Of a stretch of 64,000 nucleotides of DNA, positions 10,661 to 23,305 are shown piece after piece. The notes under the pieces were generated by a model. That model had not been told where the DNA came from and did no database searches. It saw only the letters and a program-made list of their open reading frames with translations. Position numbers and translations under genes: made by a program. Positions within the stretch are counted from its first letter, which is position 1; every line of letters starts with the position of its first letter. The DNA is taken from positions 61,300,756-61,364,755 of the forward strand of contig CM060731.1 of assembly GCA_030704615.1 (NCBI GenBank). Reading direction: 5' to 3'. Source of the DNA: Takakia lepidozioides. Taxonomy: Eukaryota > Streptophyta > Takakiopsida > Takakiales > Takakiaceae.

Positions 10661-13600
10661 CCTGCATGACTTTAAAAGTCTTAGTTGCAAACCTTTTCAG
10701 GCAACCTACCATACTAGACATCACAGCTCCAAGCTAAGAGTAAAGACAATGCGAAGGTAACTGGACAAAAGAAAAAGAGGAGACTATATGCAAGCCAAGC
10801 CTGTCTACCAGTGAGAAACAAGCAAGGAAAGTCCTTCACAGAAAAACTAAACCAACAAAGAGATGGACAGAAAAGACTGCAACCTTGTATTGTACAGTCC
10901 CAATCACGAAGTACAAGACAATTCAACCATTTCCTGAATAGTGTGACTAGGCTGCTAAGAGTTCACACAAAATTTATTAATTCCTCAACTCTGGTTGCAA
11001 AGGTTTAGTTCCTGATCTTTCCAGAAGGGTAACGGGTAGAGTCAGCCAAGACATAGTTTTAGCAATCAAACAGTACCATTGTAAGAACCAAAAACGATGA
11101 GAACTACAAAAGCACCTATAGAACAAAACATGAAACAGAAAGAGACAAGTAGGAAAGAGAAGAAGGCAACATGTGGTTATGATCCTTGCTATATATTAAC
11201 AGTTCACAAAACCACTGCAACCCTGTACTGTAAGAGATCAACTATACCAATTGTATGTGTTTGATTCGGACACTTGCATCATTGAAACAATACCCTTTGT
11301 ACTCTCGGCCTGGCACTACATGGCGTACACCAAACATTAGAACCATCACTGTTTTGTGCTTGACCTTGTATCATGGCAGATATCACTTCCACCCAACTCC
11401 ACCAACCCTTCTTTGGAAGGACCCCATCGTGGCACTTCTGTCTGAAGTCCAGGGATCTTGAACTTTCCTGTGAAATCCGCTGGTGGGCGGCTGATCAGCC
11501 ATATAGCTTCAACCACTGCCTTGTACATACCAAACTACAACCACCAAAAGTTCCATCTTTCAAATAACAGAGAACAGTGTGCAACCTTCCAGCCAAAAGC
11601 TGAAGTATCTACAGTGAAGAGATAAACTGAATTTACTTTCAAGCAACTGGAGATAGAAGTTAGCCTACAAAACATCTCGTGCCAGCTATAATGACAAGCC
11701 CTCCTTGACTAACTCTTTCACGTCCTAAATGAAGAAAGCATCACCTTATCAAATCTGCTGGTCCACCACTGTGAAGGATCTGAGAAGAACTCCTGCCACT
11801 TTCCTTCTTTGCCTATCCGTTGACCTGCATGCAGCAACTGTAAGAATATGAGAGCATTGCCAGCTCTTAATCCTAATGTGAGTACTAGAGATTGGAATCA
11901 CACCTGCCTTCGTCACATGAGGGACGGAATGGGGGGGTTAGAGCAGCACTACTAGAAGTAACACAGACATTTATAGCATAGTGTCCAGGCCTACTATCAT
12001 CAGTCAATTCCTTCACCACTGGCTTTTGGGGGAAGGGTGTGTGTGCCAACTTTGGCAGGGAACGGTCGATAAGTACACCTCTCGAGTAATTGTGCTATGC
12101 ACTGCTCCAGATGGACCACATCAGTGTGTGGCCTGTCTGTAATGACAGGCTCTACATTAATGGATGTACTCTCTACATCTTGGATCTTGCAGCTCGATTT
12201 CGGTGGGCTGTGCCCAAGACATGTCATGACTCTGCTCGTCAGAGAATCTGGTGGATATTTCCTAGAAAAGGTAATGGCCGCCGGCAGGCAATGCGAGCAA
12301 GTACATCTCTGTCTTCATCATTTTCTTTCACACAATCAAGCATGCAGAGAATGGAAAGAAAGAAGAAAGATAAGCACGTTCCAAATCTCGGGGGATACTG
12401 AAGGAGGACAAGGGTGTCAATTTCCTCTACTGCCCTTGTATGATGACAATGAAATTGTTCCACGAAAATGGAGTTGCTTCTGCAGTTGGATCTGTCAAAA
12501 TCCCTGAACCGCTTTTACGCACACAAAGCATGCCAAGAGTTACATGCTTACACCTACCCTCCAAGAAAAGCGCGTAAAGATTTGCATGTCTTTACCTTCC
12601 TTCGCTTTCGGAGGCGTCTTTGTCATCTGTTGCAAGGGACGCTGCATTGCCGAGCTGGAGGGCCAATTCCAGCCCCATATGAGGCCTCCTGCCAGGCCCA
12701 GCGCCTGCTCGGCCAGGAGGGAGCCGGAGGACGTTGCCAACCTTTCAAAGGCACACACTGCCATTCCTGTGCCCGTGCAACAAACATCACAGGAGGAAGC
12801 GGGAACCGAGAAGAAAGCAATTCATAGTTTCTAGTGTCACGGTAGCGCATCACATTCATGTCTCTATTGGCCTTTACTTCATCTAGCGAAGGAACCCACC
12901 AACCCCCAGCGCAGGAGGAGCTGAAGGTCTTGGGAGTAATGTTTGCGGAGCAATGTGGAAATCAGCGAATCGGCGCTGAAGTATACGAAGAAGATGAGGT
13001 AGCAGATTTGAACAAAATTGCAAAGCATTTTCTATCGTAGAGTGCTAGGTCGAAAGTCGAAACCCGTGAGATGATTGCCGCAATTTAGGACTAGTGATTC
13101 CTGGAAATCAGTGCCTCCCAGACTGATTGAGGGCACGGACAAGGATGGGATGCCAACAAGATGCGTCAACAAGTACCTTGGATTCGAGTTTTAGCAGATG
13201 GATTACGTCAATTCTGATCATTTCAGAACTCCGAGGGATCAAAGTGCGGGATTGGAGGGACGTTCTCTTCCTGACGTCTTGCAAATCTAGAATCGGTGAC
13301 ACTTGCCACAAGCCCTTCTTTGAGTAGTCTCTCGGAAGCAGCAACGGAAGTAGGAGCGGGTTCGCAAAGAAGATGTGGCTGCTGAAGAAGGAGCCTGCTG
13401 TTGCAATCGTTTCTTACATCGGGGTTGGAAGCACACGGACCAAAACATATCTTTCTGCCTCTTTCTCACTCACCGGCGGGGATGGTAGCGTCTTCAGGCG
13501 TTCATACCCAAGGCCCTGTCCTCTCGCTTCGGTCATGCGTCATGCAGCAGATTAAATGTGGAGCTGAAAGCGGCATCTCTCTCGGCAATGTGCAGAAGAT

Positions 13601-15123
13601 GGAGTCCCTTGCGTATGGTGGCTCTGGCGCCTTCAGGGATGCCATCCAATTCAGGTAATAACACGAAACACTTCTTGTTTGGGGTCGCTGTTGGTAGGAT
13701 GCACACTCGGAACTGTGTTTTGCGCAATTCAGCAGAAACGAATGTGCTCTGGGCAAGGAAGCAAGAAAGCGCACAGGATCGTTAGACGAGGCCGATAATT
13801 GGTATATCCGGCGCGCAGGTTGCTGGAGCTGTTCCTGGCGGGAGTGTTTACAAGATCCTTCACAATGGTGGGACGTCGACAAGGTGAGCTTACTTCATGT
13901 AGGATGTGAAGGGGTCTGAGTGAACTCTGGTATGCTCATATTTTGTGGACTGAATTCTACTGAGTGAGGTTAGACTGTCGCTTTGATCTGCAAAAACTGC
14001 TTTTACTGTCCGCGTAGGAGATTGTTCTTTCTGAGCAGGGCATGAAAATAGGATGCCCAAGGTCTTTTCCCTGGAGTTTGTAAGGTACTTGGGAGGTTTG
14101 AGAACTGTTCCTCATTAGAGTCCAATGGACTTGTATGAATGTTATTGAAAGCTTACTACACTCCTCCATAAAGAACTTGTGAAAATGTTGATGCTGGGGA
14201 GTTTTGGCATGAAGGTCTACTGCGGAGCATGGAGCAGCGCTGGCATGAGGTTTTTAGAGATCCTTCACAATGGTGGGTCAACTGCAATTGCAAGGTGTGG
14301 CTTTCTGAAGTTTGTCCGTGCTGCAAGTGTTGGCTCTTCCTGTCATTATCATGATTAGATAGTTTTCCTGGTGTTTACAAGGTACTTGTGAGGGTCAGCT
14401 TGGTCTTAGGAGGCCATGTTTAAGTCTATGGCTGCCCAGCTGCACTGTGGTGGTTCTCACAGACCAATCTGAGATAACCTGACTACAGACATAAGCAGGG
14501 TTGATGGTTGGTTGAATCCTCAAGAAAAGCTAGCTGTTTTCATGATACAAGGTCAAGGACAATGTCGTGAGAGCAACTCTTTCAACATATTTCAGCTTGT
14601 TTTGCCCTGCTATCAGAGACATCCCTAATATTTTATGTTGAATTCTGGGAGTTATGGTTTGTTGGGTGGATCTATGGTGGTTTGGTGTGATTTTGACAAG
14701 AAACTGCAAATGTGGCAACAGGAAAGTATCCAAAAACAGATAATAGAGGCGAGGAGAAGTGTTGGAATGAGTATTTGTTGGACCCCAGTCAATGGTGGGA
14801 CAATCGAGGCAAAAAGGTGAATACCTGTTAGACTACAGAGAGAAGCAGACAACAAGATGCATCACAAAGCTTTATTGGAAATTGTCATCCCCTATCTCTC
14901 CCCAGCACATTTTATAAGTCTTGGGAGCAATTCAGCCTAGGAACTAGTGTGTGATAAGTAAGGTTGGGGTGTTGGCTAGAGCAAACCAGGATGTCATTGT
15001 CAGCTGCTAGCAGTAAGGCGAGGATCTATAAATTACTGGTGCAGAGGCAGGGATAGCTGAAGGAGCAGGGATGGAGTGTGGGTCCAGATTCATCCAAGAG
15101 GGCAGGATTTCAAGCACAAGATT
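10661..15123. other. Long intergenic region between divergent PPR genes
   Basis: About 4.5 kb without a gene I can support. It should hold both promoters. The phrase ATCCTTCACAATGGTGGG occurs near 13856 and again near 14258, a hint of local duplication. Short open stretches at 12000-12227 (minus), 12540-12860 and 12930-13040 have no recognisable product. Confidence 0.5.
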
Positions 15124-17997
15124 ATGTATGATTCCCTGTGGATCGATAGCTACAAGAAACCTGCATGGGTAGATGGTCAACGGGAAGCAGCAGCACAGTT
15201 GATAAATCCAGGCACCTCCACTATGACCATAGCTTCCGATAGACGGCCAAGAGAGGGAGGTCACACTGCCTCTTCCGGCACTTTTGGGCATGTGAGGATG
15301 CTGTGTGAGGCAGGGCAACTGAAAGAGGCTCTACAGACTTTATACGAAGGACAAACTTCAGCAGATTCAGATACTTACGTCTGTCTCTTGCATAAGTGCA
15401 CCAAGATGAAAGGCCTGGAAGCTGGAAAGCAGGTGCACGCTCACATTATCCAAAGTGGATTCAAACCCAATGTTTTTATACACAACACCCTGGTCAACAT
15501 GTATGTTAAGTGTGGGAGCATCATGGATGCACACCAAGTGTTTAACAAAATGCCTGAACGAGGTTTGATCACGTGGAATATAATGATGGCAGGATTTACC
15601 AAGCATGGGTGTGGTAGGAATGCATTGGAGACTTATGAGCAAATGATGCAGGAAGGGGTGAAGCCCAACCATAACACGTTTGTTTGCATTTGCAATGCAT
15701 GTGCAAGCCTTGCAGCCCTCGAAAAGGGCAAAGAGGTCCATGGTGACATCATCAAAGCTGGAATTGTACCAGATGTCGTTCTGAACACCGCCCTGATGAA
15801 CATGTATGCTAAATGTGGGAGCATCCAGGATGCAAAGGGAGTGTTCAACAATATGCCTGAACAAAATGTGGTGTCCTGGAGTGCTATGATTGCAGGATAT
15901 GCGCGGCATGGGTGTGGGATGGAGGCTTTGGAGACCTATGAGCAAATGATGCGGGAAGGGGTGAAGCCCAACCAGGTCACGTTCATTTGCGTTTGCAATG
16001 CGTGTGCAAGCCTGGCAGCCTTGGAAAAGGGCAAAGAGGTCCATGGTGACATCATCAAAGCTGGAATTGTACCAGGTGTCATTCTGAACACTGCCCTGGT
16101 GGACATGTATGCCAAATGCGGGAGCATCAAAGATGCAAAGGGAGTTTTCAACAATATGACTGCACGAGATGTAGTGTCCTGGAGTGCTATGATCGCACGA
16201 TATGCAGAGCATGGGTGTGGGATGGAGGCTTTGGAGACCTATGAGCAAATGATGCGGGAAGGGGTGAAGCCAGACCGGGTCACGTTCGTTTGCATTTGCA
16301 ATGCATGTGCGAGCTTGGCAGCCCTGGAAAAGGGCAAAGAGGTCCATGGTGACATCATCAAAACGGGAATTGTACCAGGTGTCATTCTGAACACTGCCCT
16401 GGTGGACATGTATGCCAAATGCGGGAGCATCGAAGATGCAAAGGCAGTGTTCGACAATATGGCTGAACGAGATGTGGTGTCCTGGAGTGCTTTGATTGCA
16501 GGATATGCGCAGCATGGGTGTGGGATGGAGGCTTTGGAGACCTATGAGCGAATGATGCGGGAAGGGCTGAAGCCGGACCGAGTCACGTTCGTGTCCGTTT
16601 GCAATGCATGTGCGAGCCTGGCAGCCCTGGGAAAGGGCAAAGAGGTCCATGGTGACATTGTCAAAGCTGGAATTGTACCAGATGTCTTTCTGAACACTGC
16701 CCTGGTGGACATGTATGCCAAATGCGGGAGCATCGAAGATGCAAAGGGAGTGTTCGACCATATGGCCAAACGAAATGTGGTGTCCTGGAACTCGATGATC
16801 GCAGGATATGCACAGCAGGGGAGCGGGATGGAGGCTTTGGAGACCTATGAGCAAATGATTCGGGAGGGGGTGAAGCCCGACCACATCACGTTTGTTTGCG
16901 TTTGCAATGCTTGTGCGAGTCTGGCAGCCCTGGAAAAGGGCAAAGAGGTCCATGGTGACATCGTCAAAGCTGGAATTGCACCAGATGTCATTCTGAACAA
17001 TACCCTCGTGGACATGTATGCTAAATGTGGGCGCATTGAGGATGCAAAGAGAGTGTTCGATAGTATGGCTGAACGAAATGTGGTGTCCTGGAATGCGATG
17101 ATGGCAGGATATGCCCAGCATGGTTATGATATGGAGGCCCTGCAACTATTGGAAGAAATGCTAGTAGGAGGCTTGAAGCTGGACAGTATCACTTTTCTAT
17201 GTGTTCTCTCTGCATGTAGCCATGCTGGCCTAGTGGATGAAGGAAAATACTACTTTGACTCCCTCAGTCAAGATCATGGCATCACTCCAGCACAGGAGCA
17301 CTTTGGCTCCATGGTGGACCTTCTTGGCCGTGCGGGGCGATTGGATGAGGCAGAGGACCTCATTAATAAAATGCCAATCAAACCAAATGCTGTGGTGTGG
17401 ATGGCCTTGCTTGGTGCTTGCAGAATCCACGGCAATGTCCAGATGGCTGAACGTGTGGCGACATCTATTCTCAAGTGGGATGAACAGGACGCCGCAACTT
17501 ATGTGTTGCTATCAAACATCTATGCCGCAGCTGGCAGGTGGGACGATAGTGCAAAGGTGAGAAATATGATGAAGGTCAGAGGGGTTAGAAAGGAGCCAGG
17601 TCGCTGCTGCATTGAGATCAGCAACAGGGTGCACACCTTTGTTGGAGATGAGAAATTGCATCCAAAAATTGAGGAAATCCATGCTGAGCTGGGAAGATTG
17701 TATGGTCAGATGAAGGAGGCAGGGTATGTGCCTGACAAATGCTTTGTACCGCATGATGTGCAGCAAGAGGAAATTTCTCTTTGCCACCACAGTGAGAGGC
17801 TGGCCATTGGTTTTGGGCTGATCAGCACAGCCCCTAGGACGCCTCTGCGTCTCATCAAGAATCTTCGGGTGTGTGGTGACTGCCACACCTCCACCAAGTT
17901 CATCTCAAAGATTGTTGGCCGAGCAATTGTTGTACGGGACGCTTACCGCTTTCACCATTTCGAAGATGGGGTTTGTTCTTGTGGCGATTACTGGTGA
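15124..17997 (+). CDS. PPR protein, PLS class with DYW domain
   Basis: A 957-residue intronless ORF. The reading frame is open further left only through a GTG; the first ATG is 15124 and a second in-frame ATG is at 15223. After about 75 residues come PLS-type PPR motifs, including a run of near-identical 101-residue blocks ([39 protein letters not shown]). Then follow E1/E2 ([15 protein letters not shown]) and a complete DYW domain with HSERLA, CGDCH and terminal GDYW. Expected role: site-specific C-to-U editing of an organelle transcript. It is a close paralogue of the minus-strand PPR gene, in divergent arrangement. Confidence 0.95.
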   Translation: MYDSLWIDSYKKPAWVDGQREAAAQLINPGTSTMTIASDRRPREGGHTASSGTFGHVRMLCEAGQLKEALQTLYEGQTSADSDTYVCLLHKCTKMKGLEAGKQVHAHIIQSGFKPNVFIHNTLVNMYVKCGSIMDAHQVFNKMPERGLITWNIMMAGFTKHGCGRNALETYEQMMQEGVKPNHNTFVCICNACASLAALEKGKEVHGDIIKAGIVPDVVLNTALMNMYAKCGSIQDAKGVFNNMPEQNVVSWSAMIAGYARHGCGMEALETYEQMMREGVKPNQVTFICVCNACASLAALEKGKEVHGDIIKAGIVPGVILNTALVDMYAKCGSIKDAKGVFNNMTARDVVSWSAMIARYAEHGCGMEALETYEQMMREGVKPDRVTFVCICNACASLAALEKGKEVHGDIIKTGIVPGVILNTALVDMYAKCGSIEDAKAVFDNMAERDVVSWSALIAGYAQHGCGMEALETYERMMREGLKPDRVTFVSVCNACASLAALGKGKEVHGDIVKAGIVPDVFLNTALVDMYAKCGSIEDAKGVFDHMAKRNVVSWNSMIAGYAQQGSGMEALETYEQMIREGVKPDHITFVCVCNACASLAALEKGKEVHGDIVKAGIAPDVILNNTLVDMYAKCGRIEDAKRVFDSMAERNVVSWNAMMAGYAQHGYDMEALQLLEEMLVGGLKLDSITFLCVLSACSHAGLVDEGKYYFDSLSQDHGITPAQEHFGSMVDLLGRAGRLDEAEDLINKMPIKPNAVVWMALLGACRIHGNVQMAERVATSILKWDEQDAATYVLLSNIYAAAGRWDDSAKVRNMMKVRGVRKEPGRCCIEISNRVHTFVGDEKLHPKIEEIHAELGRLYGQMKEAGYVPDKCFVPHDVQQEEISLCHHSERLAIGFGLISTAPRTPLRLIKNLRVCGDCHTSTKFISKIVGRAIVVRDAYRFHHFEDGVCSCGDYW
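15590..17120 (+). repeat. Five tandem 303-nt PPR blocks
   Basis: The phrase GCAGGATATGC or a close variant recurs near 15890, 16193, 16498, 16801 and 17104, exactly one PLS triplet apart. The copies are almost identical in DNA as well as in protein, consistent with recent unequal crossing-over or gene conversion. Confidence 0.9.
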
Positions 17998-19379
17998 AAT
18001 AATGTATTTTTGGAAAGGTGCGAGTGTCTTGCGTCTCGCTTCTTTCATTGATCTGCGTAGCTACTCAGTTTATCCACCATTTCTGAGGATATTGACTATG
18101 ATGTACTGTTGAGGGCATTTCCTCTGGTATATCCACCTTCCAATAGCCGGTAGTGGGGTCTACCCGGCACAGGTGGAAAGTCAGCCCAAAATTGCACGTG
18201 ACTGGAGCAGGTAATGAGTGAATGGGGGATTTTGACTGACTCTGGTGAAGTGGAAGGAAATCAGAGTGATGTCCTAATTCTGGTGTGGATGGTGGAGTCT
18301 CTTCAAAGCTGGAAAATGAGAGCGAATACGATTCGTAACGAGCATGATTAGAGGGCCAGCCTCGTGCACAAGTTTATTCAGCATCTTAAATGTGGACATG
18401 TTTGTATGTTTCTCATGGTGCTGCTGAAAGAGCCCATGACTAACTTGCATAAAAGTCTGCATAGTGATTATAATGGTATTTGGGTATTCTGTTATTGATT
18501 GATGCAGCATGAACGGGATTGCATGACTCCCTCACACTATAACATCGGTTTGTGCTATTCAAGGTTGGGGGACAGAGTCCACCCCCACTTCAGAACACAA
18601 TTGCCTACAGTTGAAGACCAGATTTTGGAGCATGTATGAAACAATTGTTGATAGTTCATGCAGCGATTGGTGATACTGCTGGTGTTCTGGGAAGCAGGTG
18701 CTGAGTGCTGACATGAGGCCCAGCCAGTGTTCTCAAAAGCTGCTTGAGCTGCCGGTCTCCAACAAGCTGATCCCATGAAGGTCACCCACCCTGACCTTGC
18801 TGTTTAGTTGTAGGCCGTGCATGGGCCGGACCACTGTAACCCCTCATTTCATTGGGGAACCGGCCAGCGAAGGCAGCGCTATATTCTGATGCAATTTCAT
18901 GAAATTTTGGACTCTGAGCAGCCATAATTTTTCTCCCCTCTTGGCTCGGGTTGGACAGCTCTTACATTCAATCGGACCCGGGATTCATGAAGTTAGGAAT
19001 GTTTGAATAAAAGTGTGCTACCCCAAACGGATGTTAGGGGTTAACAATATGCCATGAATGGCGTTACAAGTTACAACCAACACACGACAGGGTTGATCAA
19101 TTTGAAAATGGTTGCCGTGTAAATCAAGAAAAATGGCGATGTCTCAAGGCAAAGGCCGGACGTTTCCGACCGATATACTATTGAGTGATATGCTTAATTT
19201 CGGGATAATCACTAATAAATGGACTGCAATGGATGATTGAGGACTGCATTCCAAAACCGATGGACTCAAAGATGCATATATTGATAAGCAATTATACAAC
19301 AGCAAAGAAAGTGGAACTTGGGAAGAATATTAATGAAAGAAAAGAAAATAGAAGAAGAGAGAAACAGCACAAAGATTTT
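17998..19379. other. Gene-free stretch
   Basis: 3' flank of the PPR gene and ordinary intergenic sequence; nothing recognised. Confidence 0.4.
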
Positions 19380-20830
19380 TTTTGAATATTTTTTGAATGC
19401 TCGGAAATCATAACCCAGAGTCCTTAATAGAATTTTTGCTTTCAATTTGGAAGGTTTTCCATTCAAAATTCCCTCCCCACCAATGTGTATATACTTATGG
19501 CTCTCTAAAAGATGCACATACTGGGTATGGTACATACTCTCCCAATAACAACTCAAGAACATACAACCGTCTCCTAGGTTGTCATAATATTTTACGTACA
19601 GAACTCATGGCTATACATGATGCCTTGAAAGCTCTAACATGCCATCTTGGTTCGACCAACTATTACCTCTTTACAATAGCTAAGTTAGTCTCTTTGTATC
19701 TCCTCTCTAACCAAAACCTTAAACCCTCCTCCCAATTTCATCATCTTGACCTTGAGCTCATTAAGGCCATCGTAGATATTGTACACTCATCCCCCATACA
19801 AATTCATCTCCACAAAGTCAGATCCCACACGTGTATAGGGTAATGAAATAGCATACCAACTTGCCCAACTTGGAACCATCCAACCTACTACTTATCCTAC
19901 AATTGACCCTATTCACCTAGCATACACATATCCATTCTAATTGACATCCACTAAAGCCAGATTCCCAGACGTAGCCCCCATCCGAGACCGGCATGCATAT
20001 ATGGTAGAGGAAACTATGTATCAAATCCATGCATCGCCCACCTATTTAAACACCCACATATCCAAAATGGGTACGTCACCACCTGAGCTGCTCCACGATA
20101 TGTACGATCACTTCTGAAAATCTCCAGTAATCACTGATGCCCAAATCAAACAAACACTCCGATCCCGATATGGGCAATACATTGGCAATCAACTACGTAA
20201 TCAATTTTGACCTCTATTATATCCTCACAAGCAGTGCACGTTATGCTATTCCCACCCCCTCGGGTGGACATGTATGGCCGCATCTTCTTCTCCACTGTAA
20301 ACATCCCATTATCCATGGACTTTAGTACATTACTCGGCATAATCAAGGAGTTGCAACTTCTTCTCACATACCCTAAATCTAAATGGTACAACCTCATTAA
20401 TGCAGGCACATTTCAAGGTAGGCCACCAAACCACACAATACCCTCATGGTTGCTACCGTGTACAATGTGCGTTAACCATACATGTCTATGTCTGGCAAGA
20501 TTGCGTCAAGATATTCTTCTTGTCCAAGGACTCCCCATCTCGTCGGCAGTACCAACAGGTCCACTCCCCTCCCTCACTATTCATATCATTACATTTGTCA
20601 TGAGAGAGATCCCGACCAATCCATTATGTTCTAGCCCTCCGTCAATATGGATGGAACACGGCCCCTCTAACAATCATCACCGTTGGTGTGAGAGGGGGAG
20701 CTCAATGTCACAACAGTCTAATCCTAAAAGAAAACCTTAAACTACCTCAGAAATATAGGTCCAACCCCCTATTATGATCATTACACTTCACAGCCACCAC
20801 TTCGCTAACTACCACTATCCTCAACAAAAA
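19380..20830 (+). pseudogene. LINE ORF2 3' part: RNase H and zinc-knuckle tail
   Basis: The block at 19397-19843 resembles the RNase H domain found at the C-terminus of some plant LINE proteins: VYTYGSLKDAHTGYG, NRLLGCHNILRTELMAIHDAL, and IHLHKVRSHT. Continuation blocks to 20740 include CTLC....G.HVWPHLLLHC (a probable zinc-binding tail) and TIPSWLLP. The acidic residue expected in YTDGS is Tyr, and the second conserved Asp (TDS) is lost (FTIAK), so the RNase H is dead. Several stops and frame changes follow. The upstream endonuclease and reverse transcriptase are absent (5' truncation). Confidence 0.7.
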
Positions 20831-20884
20831 AAAGATTGAAAGTGGCCAGCTTGCTACTTAGTAACTGGTTCTAGGCTAGTTACC

Positions 20885-21070
20885 AAAGAATCCACCCCCG
20901 GAAGGGCCAGTACCCACACGGCGAAGAGGCTCTTATTTAAGCTAGCGTCATATATATATATATATATATATAATGTATAGGGTAAGTCCCCCCAAAGAAG
21001 GCTTACCGCGGTGTGACGGGAGGAGTCCGAGGGCATAGCCTGAGGCACTACAACCCCGCACCAAGGTGTG
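20885..21070 (+). repeat. Dispersed repeat family R, copy 1
   Basis: It shares CCACCCCC....GGCGAAG.GGCTCTTATTTA with 21735-21910 and 43245-43475. It contains a (TA)n tract at 20949-20972. No ORF or terminal repeat seen. Confidence 0.55.
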
Positions 21071-21589
21071 ACCGAGGGGGGGGGGACTTTCCCTACGTAA
21101 AGAGAGAGGGATCTTTCCCGCGGTGGATGGCTGAGATCTCTTGAAGATCTGGGTGAATGGCTCAGATCCCTAGAACCAAAATAAAAGAAATGAATTTGGA
21201 AAAGAAAAGATGATAGGGCGTACTAATCCACGGGACCTTACGCGTAAGATCCCCCGCCATAGGGATCTTACGCCGTAATGTCCTTGCCAGCTGGTGACAT
21301 GATATTCCGTCAGATAATCCTGTGAATACAAAGGGAAAAAACTCATAGGTTTTTAAGGATGAAAGGAGCCTTTGTAAAAATAGATGGATGCCAAACCTTT
21401 TCTAAACTGAAGTGGAATGACGAGCCAATGTTTAGTTGTGGCGTGTAGCGATAAGAAACACTCAAATTTAGAATGACTTTTGACTATTTTTAATAATAAA
21501 TATGTGTTTGACATGGGCTGGTTTAGTTAATAAAGTAATATAATTTTTATAGCTTAATTTTTTTTAAATCAAAGGGAAACACATGGGAG

Positions 21590-21715
21590 CAACAGCTCAC
21601 AAATCAGGCCCATGGTAATCGATGGGGTTTTAACTTTTTTCCCCTTTAATAGGTTTTCAATAAAGTTTTCAGGGCCTCTGTCCCCTGTTCATTAAAAATA
21701 ATAATAATAAAATCA
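21590..21715 (+). mobile_element. 5'-truncated LINE-A 3' end
   Basis: It carries the segment CAGGGCCTCTGTCCCCTGTT followed by an A-rich AAT tail. The same 3' end occurs at 30400-30500, behind the LINE-A ORF2 remains, and in antisense near 44555-44615. Confidence 0.6.
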
Positions 21716-21734
21716 GGCTCCTTAATAGTGTGAG

Positions 21735-21910
21735 GAGAAAATAACCTGTTTCACAATAACCTCGCCATGAAGGCGTAGAAATGGGACATCGCCATAGGGC
21801 CCACCTCCCATAGGGGGCAGTAGCCGTGAGGCGAAGTAGCTCTTAGTTACGCCGATTTCCGCCTGAGTCCTCTCTCTTTGGGACACCGCCCAAGGGAAGG
21901 GAAGGGGGAG
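21735..21910 (+). repeat. Dispersed repeat family R, copy 2
   Basis: It resembles copies 1 and 3 (GTGAGGAGAAAATAACCT, CCCACCTCCCATAGGGGG, GGCGAAG). It directly follows a LINE-A tail. Confidence 0.55.
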
Positions 21911-23305
21911 AAGAGGCAATTTTAATCTAGGTGATAACTAAAAAGATGATTAAAAGATAAAAGATAAACTGAAATATTTATAAATATAGGACATATGAAC
22001 GTACAACATTGTTTTTAAGATCTATCTTTTCTTTGTTTATTGTCTAGAGACAATCAGAAGCTGGCAAGGGCAATCCAATATACGTTGCGGTGGGTTCAGA
22101 GTTCGGAGGTGGCGAGCCGGGAGGTATATAGGCACATTATTGTAGTAGTATTGTATGTGGTTCAAAGCCATGAAAAACAATTCTGGCTTGTGTTGATTGG
22201 GGGGATGATGGTAATCATTGTTAGTGTCTCAAGTTACAGCCTAATTTGTCTTTGTCAAACAACAATATTATAGTGTTATATCCCTAAATACATGTAGATA
22301 TGGGCACGTATGGGAAAAAAAGATTTCCCACAAAAGTATCAAAGAGGAGGCTGGCATGACATCATAATTCTGGAAAAATCCAAGCTGAGGTCATTTTTTA
22401 GATACCCATAAAAGACGCTTGAAAGCACCAAAACAGGTGGCGGCGGCGGCCGCCGAAGGCCATTGTGCGCTGGTAGTGCAAACACGTTTGAAGTGATGAG
22501 AACATGGTGAGGCTGCCTTGTTACATGTGTGTTGTATGTTTTGTGGGGGCCGGGATTTTCTGTTCTTAATTGAGATGTAACTCGGCGGAGGAGTGCTATC
22601 CATACAAACAATGTTTTGTTTGGTTATTAGTTGGTTATCATTATATAGTTAGTTGTAGCCAGTTTTACAATTGGTCTTAGGATACCAACTGCTGCCTAAT
22701 TTTTGTTTGTAGGCAAGACAAAAGACCACGTCGATAGGGGGCTAAACCTTAATATCTTTTTAGTCAAATAGCCATATTGTTAATAGATAGAAATTGAATA
22801 TTATTATTTTCAGCCAAATAGTCATATTGTTTAAAATTAAAAAAATTAAAATAAAAACTTCGCTCACTATTGCAGAACTCTTTATGAAGAGTGCATGAAA
22901 TTGAAGAGAATTCAACCTTGGAATGCAAATGAGGGAAGAAAACATGGTTTTGGGTCCAGATGACATTTGTTCATTGCCAAATTTTGCACGCACATTGCAC
23001 ACACTGTCATTAAGCATGTGGCTTGAGAATGGAATAAAAAAAAAAACATGTGCAGGTGAAACACAATTTTTCGTCTCTACGACACGTACCTATGTTCATC
23101 ACTTGAATGACCCATTGAATGAACTTGGTTCAAGCTCATCTTTGGTCCACATGTGCTTAAGTATATCCAGATCACATATGCAAAGTCGCATGAACACCAA
23201 TCTGCTTGCTTGTTTCCCACCAAGCCTGAATGCAACGACGGGTACCTTCAATGATCTGAATAGAAACCACTACCTTGAGCTTTATGCAGCCTGATTTGTG
23301 GAGGG
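21911..23305. other. Gene-free AT-rich stretch
   Basis: No product recognised. Contains a GGCGGCGGCGGCC cluster near 22440 and homopolymer A near 23038. Confidence 0.4.

Noticed and set aside
12930-13000. EQCGNQRIGAEVYEE looks like the tubulin GQCGNQIG motif
   Set aside because: Only about 15 residues agree; no other tubulin motif follows in any frame, so it may be chance.
15367-17145. 592-residue minus-strand ORF
   Set aside because: It is the antisense of the tandem PPR blocks; its apparent repeats reflect the real gene on the plus strand.
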